Of a stretch of DNA of 34,736 nt, positions 25,248 to 33,724 are shown one piece after another. Positions within the stretch are counted from its first letter, which is position 1. Each line of letters opens with the position of its first letter. The position numbers and the translations under genes are program-made. The notes beneath the pieces were generated by a model, which ran no database searches, was not told the DNA's origin, and saw only the letters and a program-made list of their open reading frames with translations. The DNA comes from an uncultured Alphaproteobacteria bacterium (lineage in GTDB: Bacteria; Pseudomonadota; Alphaproteobacteria; Rhodobacterales; Rhodobacteraceae), in the NCBI GenBank assembly GCA_902537415.1, contig CACBBC010000017.1, forward strand, positions 1-34,736, read 5' to 3'.

Positions 25248-25742
25248 TTATTCTCCTCTGGTATATAGCCTCTTTAGTTCTGTGTCTGAGTCTAGAGCTC
25301 TATCAGACCATTTTTCGAAGACGCGTTTGATCTTTCCAGCTGGGAGATTTAATTGAGCCATGGGTATCCCACCATTTACTACCTCCCCATAATATTCAAT
25401 TAGATTACCATCAAATTTAAAATAGGCCATACCGGGTACAGCTACTTTTAGGTTTTCAGAACCGATTAGTGTCGAGGTAAAAGAGAACCTATACCTAGCG
25501 TACCCTTTACTATCATTGTTAATAAGATCGTACATTTCCCACGAAAAATTTTTAGCATCTCTGTGAAAGTGGGTTGGAAGCATCATAGCAATATTTCTTC
25601 TTCCCTTAAATTCACCATAAATATAATCGTCATAGACTCCATCAACGGTAAACAAAGAGGCTAGTTTTTCTCCATCGTTATTTTCAACCGCGGTTGTAAA
25701 AGTTTTTACAATGTCACTAAATTCCAAGTTTTGGCCCTCCAT
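25248..25742 (-). CDS. SnoaL/NTF2-like protein
   Basis: The 164-residue product has the start of the SnoaL/NTF2-like cone fold: a helix with FTTAVENNDGEKLASLFTVDGVYDDYIYGEFKGR, then MMLPTHFHRDAKNFSWEMYDL and alternating strands ending in YYGEVVNGG. Such proteins act as isomerases, dehydratases, hydrolases or binding modules; the exact reaction cannot be inferred. The ATG at 25742 is preferred over the TTG at 25757, and neither has a strong ribosome-binding site. It is the first gene of the minus-strand BLUF operon and is divergent from the enoyl-CoA hydratase gene. Confidence 0.75.
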   Translation of the reverse strand: MEGQNLEFSDIVKTFTTAVENNDGEKLASLFTVDGVYDDYIYGEFKGRRNIAMMLPTHFHRDAKNFSWEMYDLINNDSKGYARYRFSFTSTLIGSENLKVAVPGMAYFKFDGNLIEYYGEVVNGGIPMAQLNLPAGKIKRVFEKWSDRALDSDTELKRLYTRGE

Positions 25743-25845
25743 TGCAGATCTTAACAAGGGAAGTCAAATACTTATAGGGAAAAATTATATTTATGTTGTA
25801 TGATTACTAAAGTTCTAATTTTGAATTACTAAAGAGGGGGCAATA

Positions 25846-26637
25846 ATGCAATTCGAGACAATTACTTTTGAGATTAAAGATAGAGTCGGAACACTTACGA
25901 TGAATAGGCCTGATGAAGCGAACGCATTGAACGCTCAGATGGCTAAAGAATTATTTGAGATATCGGTTTTATGCTCGAGAGACAAAAACTTGGGTGCACT
26001 GATTGTTACTGCAAATGGAAAAATGTTCAACGCTGGAGGCGACCTAAAGGAATTTGATAATCCTCCCGGAGGTAGACAGGATGAACATCTAAGTCGTGTG
26101 GCTTCTGATCTTCATAATGCAATTATACGTTTTCAATATATGGATGCACCGGTAATTATGGCTATTAATGGAACTGCTGCAGGCGGGGGCTTTTCTCTCG
26201 CTCTGTCAGGAGACTACATTTTGGCATCGGATAAAGCAAAATTCGTCTCTGCGTATACCGCTTCGGGGTTAACTCCTGATGGATCATCAACGTTTTTTTT
26301 GGCTAAACACGTCGGATTACTAAGAGCCAAAGAGCTTTTTCTAACGAATAGAATGTTGTCTGCAGAGGAAGCCAAGCAATGGGGCTTTGTAACCGAGGTA
26401 GTGGCTTACGATAACTTAACCACAAGGGCAAATGAAATAGCAATTCAACTTGCATCCGGACCGACCAAGGCCTATGGAGGAGTGAAGAAAATGCTTTTAT
26501 CATCCTTTTCATCTCCGATAGAGTCGCAACTTGACAACGAGACGCGACATATTGTTGGCACAATGGACACTCATGACGGTCCCCATGGGCTAAATGCATT
26601 TCTCAACAAGGAAAGGCCGAGGTTTACAGGTAGTTAG
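25846..26637 (+). CDS. Enoyl-CoA hydratase/isomerase family protein
   Basis: Crotonase-fold enzymes act on acyl-CoA thioesters. In the 263 residues the first oxyanion-hole segment is FNAGGDLKEF at 61-70 and the second GTAAGGGFSLAL at 109-120. The downstream acidic position is D145 in GLTPDGSSTFFL, while the first catalytic glutamate position is not acidic. That arrangement recalls PaaG-type isomerases more than classic hydratases. GAGGGGG upstream of the ATG at 25846 is a very strong ribosome-binding site. The gene is divergent from the SnoaL-CitE operon across a spacer of about 100 bases, and the two probably share regulation and pathway (inference). Confidence 0.9.
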   Translation: MQFETITFEIKDRVGTLTMNRPDEANALNAQMAKELFEISVLCSRDKNLGALIVTANGKMFNAGGDLKEFDNPPGGRQDEHLSRVASDLHNAIIRFQYMDAPVIMAINGTAAGGGFSLALSGDYILASDKAKFVSAYTASGLTPDGSSTFFLAKHVGLLRAKELFLTNRMLSAEEAKQWGFVTEVVAYDNLTTRANEIAIQLASGPTKAYGGVKKMLLSSFSSPIESQLDNETRHIVGTMDTHDGPHGLNAFLNKERPRFTGS

Positions 26638-26641
26638 CTTT

Positions 26642-27544
26642 TTATCCGATTAATCTTGTCTCGGCCCTCGTAACTAGATAAATACCGCCTATAACTAGTA
26701 GGCCTGCTAGAAATAATGCGCTTGATAGTTGTTCTGATAAAAGTAACCACCCAAAAAAAATACCCATAATCGGGGTTAGAAAAGAAAAGCTTGCTACGGT
26801 AGTCGCAGAATAGCGTTTGAAAAGCCAGACCCAGAATATAAATCCTATAGAGGCAAATAAGACTTGGAATGAAAAACCGGCATAATGCAGTAGTGTAAGA
26901 TCTCTCACGAAGTTTCCATAGAACATAGAAAGAATTATCAGCATTGGTGCGGATACAAGGAAAGCATAAAACATAAGAGTATCTGGTGACTCCGCACTTA
27001 ACCTTGAATTTTTTGAATAAAACGCAAAGTAGGCCCAGCCAATGGAGCCCAATAGCGCGCAGAGATCGCCGATAATAGAAGCCCTTAATCCTCCCGATGC
27101 TGTTGAAGAACTGACGGAAACAATTACTCCGATAATGGCCGCAAAAAGTCCAATTGTTTTGCCCATGGATAACTTATCATTTTTTAGTAAAAAGTGGTTC
27201 ATGAGCGCTAACCAAATCGGCATAGTATAGAACATGATCGTCACTCTAATAACAGATGTCAGATCCAGAGCAATGTAGAGGAACATAAATTCAGCCCCAA
27301 AAATCACACCGTAGAATAGGATAGCTGGTAGTAAGCTTTTCTCTACTTTAATCCTTTTGTTCGTTAAAAACAGCCAAAGCAGTATAAGAAAAGCTGCAAA
27401 TAAAGATCTCAAACCAGCACAAAAAACAGGCTGTAATCCATCATTAACAACCTTCATTACAACTTGATTATACCCGGAGATTAAAGAGAAAAAACAAAGG
27501 CCAGATATGCCAAAAGTATCAAGATTTCGTGACTCAATTTTCAA
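26642..27544 (-). CDS. EamA/DMT-family transporter
   Basis: The 300-residue protein has ten hydrophobic segments arranged as two EamA repeats (about residues 10-145 and 155-295), the drug/metabolite transporter fold. Characteristic pieces are SGYNQVVMKVV near residue 23, FCAGLRSLFAAFL, the end of the first repeat GLFAAIIGVIVSV, and PIMGIFFGWLLLSEQLS in the second. The family exports amino acids, metabolites or drugs; the substrate cannot be told. It converges with the enoyl-CoA hydratase gene (four bases apart) and is divergent from the MFS gene. Confidence 0.9.
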   Translation of the reverse strand: MKIESRNLDTFGISGLCFFSLISGYNQVVMKVVNDGLQPVFCAGLRSLFAAFLILLWLFLTNKRIKVEKSLLPAILFYGVIFGAEFMFLYIALDLTSVIRVTIMFYTMPIWLALMNHFLLKNDKLSMGKTIGLFAAIIGVIVSVSSSTASGGLRASIIGDLCALLGSIGWAYFAFYSKNSRLSAESPDTLMFYAFLVSAPMLIILSMFYGNFVRDLTLLHYAGFSFQVLFASIGFIFWVWLFKRYSATTVASFSFLTPIMGIFFGWLLLSEQLSSALFLAGLLVIGGIYLVTRAETRLIG

Positions 27545-27590
27545 TGCACTAAACTAAAACTAACTACCATCTCGTTACTATATAAAAGTT

Positions 27591-27619
27591 TTGACACATT
27601 ACCTATAACAAAATATGTA
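27591..27619 (+). promoter_or_regulatory. Possible promoter for the MFS transporter gene
   Basis: A perfect TTGACA -35 box (27591-27596) stands 17 bases from TATGTA (27614-27619), a poor -10 match. The predicted transcript would start near 27626, downstream of the earliest in-frame start codon (27620) and about 55 bases before the TTG at 27683. This supports the later start of the gene. Confidence 0.4.
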
Positions 27620-27682
27620 TTGTTTTGTATTACTGCCGGATACTTGTTTAGCACCATTTTTTACTTACATACAGGAAACATT

Positions 27683-28909
27683 TTGAACGCAACAACACCT
27701 TATTATCCAGATAGTTTTTATTCATTAACGCGCCTGATCATAACTCTATTTATCGCCATAGTCGGAAATGCCGGAATGTGGGCCATAGTGGTTATTATGC
27801 CCGATATTGGAGAGGAATTCCAGGTAACGCGATCGGTGTTATCTATCCCCTACACATTAACTATGCTTGGTTTTGCTTTAGGAAATGTGTTTTTAGGTCG
27901 GATTGTAGATCGATTTGGCATTACAAAGGCAATAGTTTTGGCGTCACTATTAAATGCATTCGGTTATGTTTTTGCATCAATTTTTGATTCATTCTTTGCG
28001 TTAGCATTGTTTCATCTTTTTATAGGGATAGGAACAGCGGTAAGTTTTGGCCCCTTATTAGCAGATATTTCTCTTTGGTTTAAGAAATATCGAGGCATCG
28101 CTGTGGCAATTACTGCGAGTGGAAACTACATTTCTGGTGCTATTTTTCCTATTTTGCTTGGAGGATTAATAAGTGATTATGGGTGGAGGATATCTTATTT
28201 CTTACTTGCCTTATCATGCATAATAATAATTTTACCTGCATCATTTTTTCTTCGTAGACGTTTGGATAAAAAATTTAGTGACGAGCAAGAAAAGCTAGCG
28301 AGTGAAATGTCAACTTCTTCTCGTTTTAAACCTTTGACGCTTCAAATAATTCTGAGCATTGCAGGGATTTGCTGTTGTGTCGCTATGTCAATGCCCCAAA
28401 TTCACTTGGTTACAATGTGTGTCGATCTTGGTTATGGGTCACAAGTTGGAGCGGAAATGTTATCTCTAATGCTATTGGGAGGCGTAATTTCAAGACTAGT
28501 ATCTGGCATTTTGGTTGATTTTATTGGTGGCGTTAAAACTTTACTGTTAGGCTCATCGCTCCAATGTATTGGATTAGTTTTGTACTACCCTACAACTGAG
28601 ATGAGTTCCCTTTATATCGTGAGCTTAATATTTGGTTTATCCCAAGGTGGTATAGTCCCAAGCTATGCAATCATTGTAAGGGAGTACATGCCACCGCAAG
28701 AGGCAGGAGCGCGTGTAGGAATCGTTATAATGGCGACCGTCATCGGTATGGCTTTTGGGGGCTGGATTTCCGGTGTGATTTTTGATGCAACTAACTCTTA
28801 TCAGCTTGCTATTCTAAATGGGATACTGTGGAACTTAATAAATATTCTGATAGTGAGTTCACTGCTATTTTTTGGGACAGTCAAGCCGATCACAAGAAAG
28901 ACAGCCTAA
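27683..28909 (+). CDS. MFS transporter
   Basis: The 408-residue product has twelve hydrophobic segments in two halves split by a basic loop (FFLRRRLDKKFSDEQEK). The loop between helices 2 and 3 carries a degenerate MFS motif, FLGRIVDRFGITKA. The second half has GVISRLVSGILVDFIGG, its counterpart. It resembles the monocarboxylate/oxalate-formate type group, but the substrate is uncertain. I choose TTG 27683 because AGGA at 27673-27676 lies six bases upstream and the protein then starts just before the first helix. A TTG at 27620 is in frame and would add 21 residues. It overlaps the aldo/keto reductase stop by four bases, convergently. Confidence 0.88.
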   Translation: MNATTPYYPDSFYSLTRLIITLFIAIVGNAGMWAIVVIMPDIGEEFQVTRSVLSIPYTLTMLGFALGNVFLGRIVDRFGITKAIVLASLLNAFGYVFASIFDSFFALALFHLFIGIGTAVSFGPLLADISLWFKKYRGIAVAITASGNYISGAIFPILLGGLISDYGWRISYFLLALSCIIIILPASFFLRRRLDKKFSDEQEKLASEMSTSSRFKPLTLQIILSIAGICCCVAMSMPQIHLVTMCVDLGYGSQVGAEMLSLMLLGGVISRLVSGILVDFIGGVKTLLLGSSLQCIGLVLYYPTTEMSSLYIVSLIFGLSQGGIVPSYAIIVREYMPPQEAGARVGIVIMATVIGMAFGGWISGVIFDATNSYQLAILNGILWNLINILIVSSLLFFGTVKPITRKTA

Positions 28910-29916
28910 CAGTATTTTTCAGGACCAAACCACTGGCCAGTCGAATAACGATCACCATGTGCCCATCCGACGGGCAATATATTTTCAATTTCTCTCATGT
29001 TACTATCGGTCAAATCTAATTCACAACCATCTATCATTTCTTTTAGATGAGTTACTGACCTAGTTCCAGGTATAGGGAGAACATGTGTATCCACCTTTAA
29101 AAGCCAAGCAATTGCAAGACCTGATGCTTTACACCCAAGATCGGCAGCATATTCACGAAATTTTTGTGTGGCTTGTATATTATTAGAGAGGTTTGGTTCT
29201 ATAAAACGGGGATTTGCTTTAAGAAACTCCATTTTTTCAATCGTTTTCGCGTTATGTGGCTTATCTGTCAAGAGGCTTCTCCCGATAGGGCTAAACGCCA
29301 CTAGTGATGTTCCTAAAGTTTTCGTTCTTTGTACGAGGCCTAATTCTGGGTATCGTGTGCTTAAAGAATATTCTGATTGCACTGCTCCAACCGGGTGAAT
29401 TGATGCAGCTTTTTCCAATGAAGTTGGTGCAATTTCCGAAAACCCAAATTGTTTGATTTTTCCAGCTTTTATAAAATCAACTAAAGTTTCTGTTACCTCT
29501 TCAATTGATCTATCTGCTTCTCTTCGATGGACATAATAGAGTTCAACGCAGTCTACCCCTAGTCGTTTGAGCGAATTATTTAATTCTTCAGTTAAAAATT
29601 CTTTTGAATTATCAAAAACAACGGTCCCCTTATCATCAAAATTTTTTCTGTCTATACCACCCTTTGTAGCTATTTTGAAAAATTGCCTATCTTTTGGGTT
29701 CAAAGTATTCAAAAACTGCCCTATTCTCTCTTCAGAAAGGCCCATTCCATAAACTTTTGCAGTGTCAATGTGATCTATTCCGTTATCGAGAGCCATTTTT
29801 AAAATTGCGTGGCTTTCTTGTGTATTTGTGGGACCATAAAAGTCAGAAAAGGACATTGCACCTATACCCAGTGCACCAACCTTCGTTCCTGTATTGCCAA
29901 GATTTCTTTTTTCCAT
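28906..29916 (-). CDS. Aldo/keto reductase
   Basis: Aldo/keto reductases reduce carbonyls with NADPH. The 336-residue TIM-barrel protein carries the full catalytic tetrad: D51 in HIDTAK, Y56 in VYGMG, K85 in IATKGG and H130 in YYVHRR. The NADPH-binding end shows PIPGTRSVTHLKE. It resembles the AKR13/YakC-type group often annotated as pyridoxal or general aldo/keto reductases. GAGGAAAA stands before the ATG. The gene converges with the MFS gene, and their last four bases overlap. Confidence 0.92.
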   Translation of the reverse strand: MEKRNLGNTGTKVGALGIGAMSFSDFYGPTNTQESHAILKMALDNGIDHIDTAKVYGMGLSEERIGQFLNTLNPKDRQFFKIATKGGIDRKNFDDKGTVVFDNSKEFLTEELNNSLKRLGVDCVELYYVHRREADRSIEEVTETLVDFIKAGKIKQFGFSEIAPTSLEKAASIHPVGAVQSEYSLSTRYPELGLVQRTKTLGTSLVAFSPIGRSLLTDKPHNAKTIEKMEFLKANPRFIEPNLSNNIQATQKFREYAADLGCKASGLAIAWLLKVDTHVLPIPGTRSVTHLKEMIDGCELDLTDSNMREIENILPVGWAHGDRYSTGQWFGPEKYC

Positions 29917-30006
29917 TATGTTTTCCTCACACGTTTTATTAACATTTTTGTAAGTGTTTATTAATCAGAGATGTAATGTTTGACAACAAATTTTTTGGGA
30001 AGATTC

Positions 30007-30450
30007 ATGAGCTGGAGAATTTATTTATCAGGAGAAATTCATACAAATTGGAGAGATGAGCTAAGATTAGCAGCAAATGAAGCTAACCTTAAGGTAGATT
30101 TTTTGGCACCTGAAACTGATCATGATCTCTCTGACAATACTGGAGCTGATATACTAGGAAGTGAGGATAAAAAGTTCTGGCATGACCATAAAGGTGCGAA
30201 AATAAACTCTATAAGAATAAGAAGAAATATTGAAAGTGCGGATCTTGTAGTGGTAAAATTTGGAGCAAAATATAAACAGTGGAATGCAGCTTTTGATGCA
30301 GGATACTCTGCTGCTAAAGGCAAATCGCTAATCATTATGCATGAAGATGATCATCAACATGCACTTAAGGAGATAGATGCGACTGCATTGGCTGTGGTTC
30401 AAAACAATCAGCAGTTAATAGAAGTTCTGAAATATGTCACGAAAGACTAA
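30007..30450 (+). CDS. YtoQ-family protein
   Basis: The 147-residue product begins MSWRIYLSGEIHTNWR and continues with FLAPETDHDLSDN, DKKFWHDHKGAKINSIRIR and SADLVVVKFGAKYKQWNAAFDAGYSAAKGKSLIIMH. This is the YtoQ pattern, a small family of unknown function related in fold to nucleoside 2-deoxyribosyltransferases (the aspartate/asparagine layout and the NAAFDAGY segment). GGGAAG is the ribosome-binding site for the ATG at 30007; an in-frame TTG at 29980 is less likely. It overlaps the CIA30-like gene by 17 bases, suggesting one transcript. Confidence 0.85.
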   Translation: MSWRIYLSGEIHTNWRDELRLAANEANLKVDFLAPETDHDLSDNTGADILGSEDKKFWHDHKGAKINSIRIRRNIESADLVVVKFGAKYKQWNAAFDAGYSAAKGKSLIIMHEDDHQHALKEIDATALAVVQNNQQLIEVLKYVTKD

Positions 30451-31006
30451 ATATCTTCTATTTGCATGCAAATTTTTGATTATGACTTTGTTTAAGGTAA
30501 GTTTAATTATGGCGTCAGAAAAACCATTCGAGACCTTTGACCCTAATAAAAATAGAAATTGGTCGTTTTTTACCGATGGGGTGATGGGTGGAGTATCAAG
30601 TGGAAAGGCATTTTTTGGAAAAAGCGGTTCAGATAATTTTGTGCGGCTTGAGGGTAGAGTTTCAACAGCTAATAACGGCGGGTTTATACAAATTAGACAT
30701 AGTCTAACTAAATACCTTGATAATGATATTAAGGGTATTTCGCTTAAGGTTAGAGGAAATGGAGAGAAGTATTATATATTTATCAGAACAACCTCAACCT
30801 TACTTCCTTGGCAATTTTATAACGCGTCGTTTAAGACTTCGAAAAACTGGAAGGTTGTAAAAATAAACCTGCAGGAATTTCAACCTTCAAGCAATTTTCT
30901 AAGAAAAACCATAAAAAGTTCATCGATTAAAAGTATAGGAATAGTTGCCTATGGTCGAGACCATGAGGCAAAAGTCGACATTTCTGAAATTTTCTTCTTT
31001 AAATAA
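30434..31006 (+). CDS. CIA30-family protein (NDUFAF1-like fold)
   Basis: CIA30/NDUFAF1 is a complex I assembly factor in mitochondria; bacterial members are mostly uncharacterised. The 190-residue product shows the family core: WSFFTDGVMGGVSSGKAFF near residues 43-61, GRVSTANNGGFIQIRH, GISLKVRGNGEKYYIFIRT, LPWQFYNASFKT and the C-terminal SIGIVAYGRDHEAKVDISEI. A hydrophobic N-terminal segment (residues 8-27) suggests a signal peptide or anchor, so it may act in the periplasm, unlike the mitochondrial protein. It starts inside the YtoQ gene (17-base overlap). Confidence 0.82.
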   Translation: MSRKTKYLLFACKFLIMTLFKVSLIMASEKPFETFDPNKNRNWSFFTDGVMGGVSSGKAFFGKSGSDNFVRLEGRVSTANNGGFIQIRHSLTKYLDNDIKGISLKVRGNGEKYYIFIRTTSTLLPWQFYNASFKTSKNWKVVKINLQEFQPSSNFLRKTIKSSSIKSIGIVAYGRDHEAKVDISEIFFFK

Positions 31007-31059
31007 TTATTAAAATATTTTTTTGTTTGTCGTTAAATGATTCTCAAGGAGATATTATT

Positions 31060-31449
31060 ATGAGAATAGCTTCAGTCTTTGTCTTTTTATTCATTTTGGG
31101 TTGTGCTTACAACCCTCAGTTGGCTAATGTAACTAACGCGAATGGAACTAGTGCTTCAGGGAAGATCTCCCAAGGAACTATACCTGCTCGAGGACTGGGT
31201 CATGTCTCTGTGCATCCAGATTTAAATTTAAGGATGAATAGTTCATGTACAAAAGTAATGAAACTCAGCTTTGGACAAACGCAAGATTATCGTAGTGTTA
31301 TGTTGGAATTAAAGAATAGAGCCTTAATTATGGGTGGTAACTCTGTTTCTTTGGTTGAGTGGTTTGAAAATAACAATACGACAGGGTATGTTGGTAACAT
31401 ATACTTATGTAAGAAGAAAACATATCACATCCACCCTCACCCTGCGTAG
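31060..31449 (+). CDS. Small putative lipoprotein
   Basis: The ATG at 31060 follows AAGGAG at 31046-31051 and encodes MRIASVFVFLFILGC, a lipoprotein signal with C15 as the likely lipidated residue. An upstream in-frame start at 31027 would misplace that signal. The mature part (about 114 residues) has two further cysteines, C63 and C117, which could form a disulfide, and a segment VMLELKNRALIMGGNSVSLVEW that recalls the alpha/beta core of RcsF/DUF4156-type envelope lipoproteins. The similarity is loose. It ends with a His/Pro tail, and its stop is five bases from the convergent lepA stop. Confidence 0.65.
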   Translation: MRIASVFVFLFILGCAYNPQLANVTNANGTSASGKISQGTIPARGLGHVSVHPDLNLRMNSSCTKVMKLSFGQTQDYRSVMLELKNRALIMGGNSVSLVEWFENNNTTGYVGNIYLCKKKTYHIHPHPA

Positions 31450-31454
31450 TTAGG

Positions 31455-33254
31455 TCAATCAGACATTTTTAGCGCATCTATGAAAGCTTGTTGAGGGATT
31501 TCCACTCGTCCAAATTGGCGCATTTTCTTTTTACCAGCCTTTTGTTTCTCAAGTAGCTTTCTTTTTCTCGTAATATCACCCCCATAACATTTAGCAGTAA
31601 CATCTTTTCTGAGAGCGGATATTGTTTCTCGCGCTATTACTCGGCCTCCAATGGCCGCTTGGATAGGGACTTTGAATAAGTGCTGTGGAATTAGCCCCTT
31701 AAGCTTCTCACACAAACTACGTCCACGACTCTCTGCCTTGGATCTATGCACCATCATTGAAAGAGCATCAACGGGTTCGTCATTAACAAGAATTTGCATC
31801 TTTACTAAATTATCCTCTTGATAGCCCTCAATCTGGTAGTCAAAGCTCGCGTATCCTTTTGTTACTGACTTTAGTTTGTCATAAAAATCAAAAACTACCT
31901 CATTAAGAGGTAAGTCATATATAGTCATGGCGCGACTACCAACATAGGTTAAGTCTTTTTGGGTACCTCGTCTTTCCTGACAAAGTTTCAGTACATCTCC
32001 TAGATATTCGTCTGGCACCAAAATTGTTGCCTTAATTCGGGGCTCCTTTATGCAGGTGATTTTGGAGGCATCTGGAAGGTCAGCGGGATTGTGGATATTA
32101 AGCAATTGATTGTCAGTGGTCTCAACACTGTAAACGACGCTCGGAGCAGTCGTGATTAAATCAATATTAAACTCACGCTCTATTCGATCTCGTATGACCT
32201 CGAGGTGTAGCAATCCAAGAAAACCACATCGAAACCCAAACCCTAAAGCTAATGAAGTTTCAATCTCATAGGTAAATGAGGAATCATTTAACGCCAATTT
32301 TTCAATAGATTCCCTTAGGTTTTCAAATTCGGAACTGTCAACAGGAAAAAAACCGCAAAATACAACTGGTTTTGCCGGCTCATATCCGGCAAGGGGTTCA
32401 ATACAAGGTCTTCCTTCATGCGTTATAGTGTCGCCTACACGCGTATCCCTAACTTGCTTTATAGAGGCAGTAAAAACCCCTATCTCACCTGCGGATAAAA
32501 AATTTACATTTTGAATTTTTGGTTTCAAGACACCTACTGAATCTATGGTATACTTGGCTCCACTCTGCATCATTATTATTTTGTCACCTTTTTTTAGAAT
32601 TCCATCAACTATTCGTATCATAACCACTACACCTAGGTAGCTGTCATACCAACTGTCTATCAGCATAGCTTTAAGGGGACTTTTTTGAACTCCTTGTGGG
32701 GGGGGTAGTGAAGTCACAATTGCTTCTAATACTTCATCAATTCCTTGGCCAGTCTTTGCAGATATTTGCAGTGCGCATGAGGCGTCTAAACCAATAACTT
32801 CTTCTATTTGTTGTGCAACTCTATCACAATCAGAGGCAGGCAGGTCTACTTTATTAAGTATTGGAAAGATTTCGTGATCAGCCTCTAAGGCAGTATATAC
32901 ATTGGCTAAAGTTTGGGCTTCTACGCCTTGACTCGCATCGACTACTAGCAAAGAACCTTCTACAGCACGCATTGAGCGGGAAACCTCATAAGAAAAGTCA
33001 ACATGTCCAGGAGTATCAATCAAATTCAATATGTATTCTTCACCATCTTTTGCATTGTAAGATAACCTGACTGAGTTGGCTTTTATCGTAATTCCACGTT
33101 CTCTCTCCAAATCCATCGAGTCGAGAAGTTGTTCTTTCATATCCCTAGATGACACCGTATTAGTGAATTGGATCAATCTGTCAGCTAACGTGGACTTTCC
33201 ATGATCTATATGAGCTATAATTGAAAAATTTCTAATTTTTTCAATTGGCTGCAT
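31455..33254 (-). CDS. lepA: Elongation factor 4 (LepA)
   Basis: LepA is a ribosome-binding GTPase linked to back-translocation and initiation quality. The 599 residues have the GTPase domain with [14 protein letters not shown] near residues 14-27, [30 protein letters not shown] and NKVDLP. Domain II, EF-G-like domains and the LepA-specific C-terminal domain follow, with [26 protein letters not shown]. Length is typical (about 600). The start ATG at 33254 is followed by [15 protein letters not shown] as expected. It lies 54 bases downstream of rpmB. Confidence 0.98.
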   Translation of the reverse strand: MQPIEKIRNFSIIAHIDHGKSTLADRLIQFTNTVSSRDMKEQLLDSMDLERERGITIKANSVRLSYNAKDGEEYILNLIDTPGHVDFSYEVSRSMRAVEGSLLVVDASQGVEAQTLANVYTALEADHEIFPILNKVDLPASDCDRVAQQIEEVIGLDASCALQISAKTGQGIDEVLEAIVTSLPPPQGVQKSPLKAMLIDSWYDSYLGVVVMIRIVDGILKKGDKIIMMQSGAKYTIDSVGVLKPKIQNVNFLSAGEIGVFTASIKQVRDTRVGDTITHEGRPCIEPLAGYEPAKPVVFCGFFPVDSSEFENLRESIEKLALNDSSFTYEIETSLALGFGFRCGFLGLLHLEVIRDRIEREFNIDLITTAPSVVYSVETTDNQLLNIHNPADLPDASKITCIKEPRIKATILVPDEYLGDVLKLCQERRGTQKDLTYVGSRAMTIYDLPLNEVVFDFYDKLKSVTKGYASFDYQIEGYQEDNLVKMQILVNDEPVDALSMMVHRSKAESRGRSLCEKLKGLIPQHLFKVPIQAAIGGRVIARETISALRKDVTAKCYGGDITRKRKLLEKQKAGKKKMRQFGRVEIPQQAFIDALKMSD

Positions 33255-33308
33255 ACGTCACTCTTATTATTCTCTAATATCTATACGATTTTTGCGTATT
33301 ACTTTTAA

Positions 33309-33605
33309 CTAGTTAGACGCTTTTTCTACTTCTATTTTCTCAATGTCTTTCTTAATCTTTGTAGCGTTTGGCGATAGATTATCTATTGCTGACTTTCTGA
33401 GAAAAGAATCTAGACCTCCGACTTTATCAATCGTTCGAAGAGCAGAAGCAGACACCTTAAGTTGAAAATCCTTTCCTAACACTTCAGAATTCAGTGTGAC
33501 GTTATTTAAATTTGGAAAAAACCTTCTTTTAGTCCTATTCTTAGCGTGACTGACATTATTGCCACTCATTGCTTTTTTACCTGTTAATTCACACGTTCTG
33601 GACAT
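33309..33605 (-). CDS. rpmB: 50S ribosomal protein L28
   Basis: The 98-residue product starts MSRTCELTGKKAMSGNNVSHA and continues with KNRTKRRFFPNLNNVT, the L28 signature, then KVSASALRTIDKVGGLDSFL. The C-terminal 25 residues are a charged tail found in alphaproteobacterial L28. GAGAGG precedes the ATG. It is divergent from glmS. Confidence 0.96.
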   Translation of the reverse strand: MSRTCELTGKKAMSGNNVSHAKNRTKRRFFPNLNNVTLNSEVLGKDFQLKVSASALRTIDKVGGLDSFLRKSAIDNLSPNATKIKKDIEKIEVEKASN

Positions 33606-33627
33606 TATTACCTCTCACTGTCGTGCT

Positions 33628-33656
33628 TTTTTACTGTGAGTATTTTTCTCTGTCAA
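33628..33656 (-). promoter_or_regulatory. Likely promoter for rpmB
   Basis: On the minus strand a perfect TTGACA (33656-33651) is followed after 17 bases by TAAAAA (33633-33628), a four-of-six -10 match. The transcript would start about 15 bases before the rpmB coding region, leaving room only for the ribosome-binding site. It is a sequence match only. Confidence 0.5.
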
Positions 33657-33666
33657 GACATTTAGC

Positions 33667-33696
33667 TAGACTTATGCCGTATCGGTGATTTATAAC
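33667..33696 (+). promoter_or_regulatory. Possible promoter for glmS
   Basis: TAGACT (33667-33672) and TATAAC (33691-33696) are 18 bases apart, four and five matches to consensus respectively. They face glmS, with a leader of about 22 bases that contains the GGTGGAG ribosome-binding site. The match is modest. Confidence 0.35.
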
Positions 33697-33724
33697 AAGA
33701 GGGCTAATTGGGTGGAGACTACTC

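Noticed and set aside
33274-33300. Hairpin ATACG/CGTAT in the lepA-rpmB spacer as a terminator
   Set aside because: The stem has only five pairs, is AT-rich and has no T run on the transcribed minus strand.
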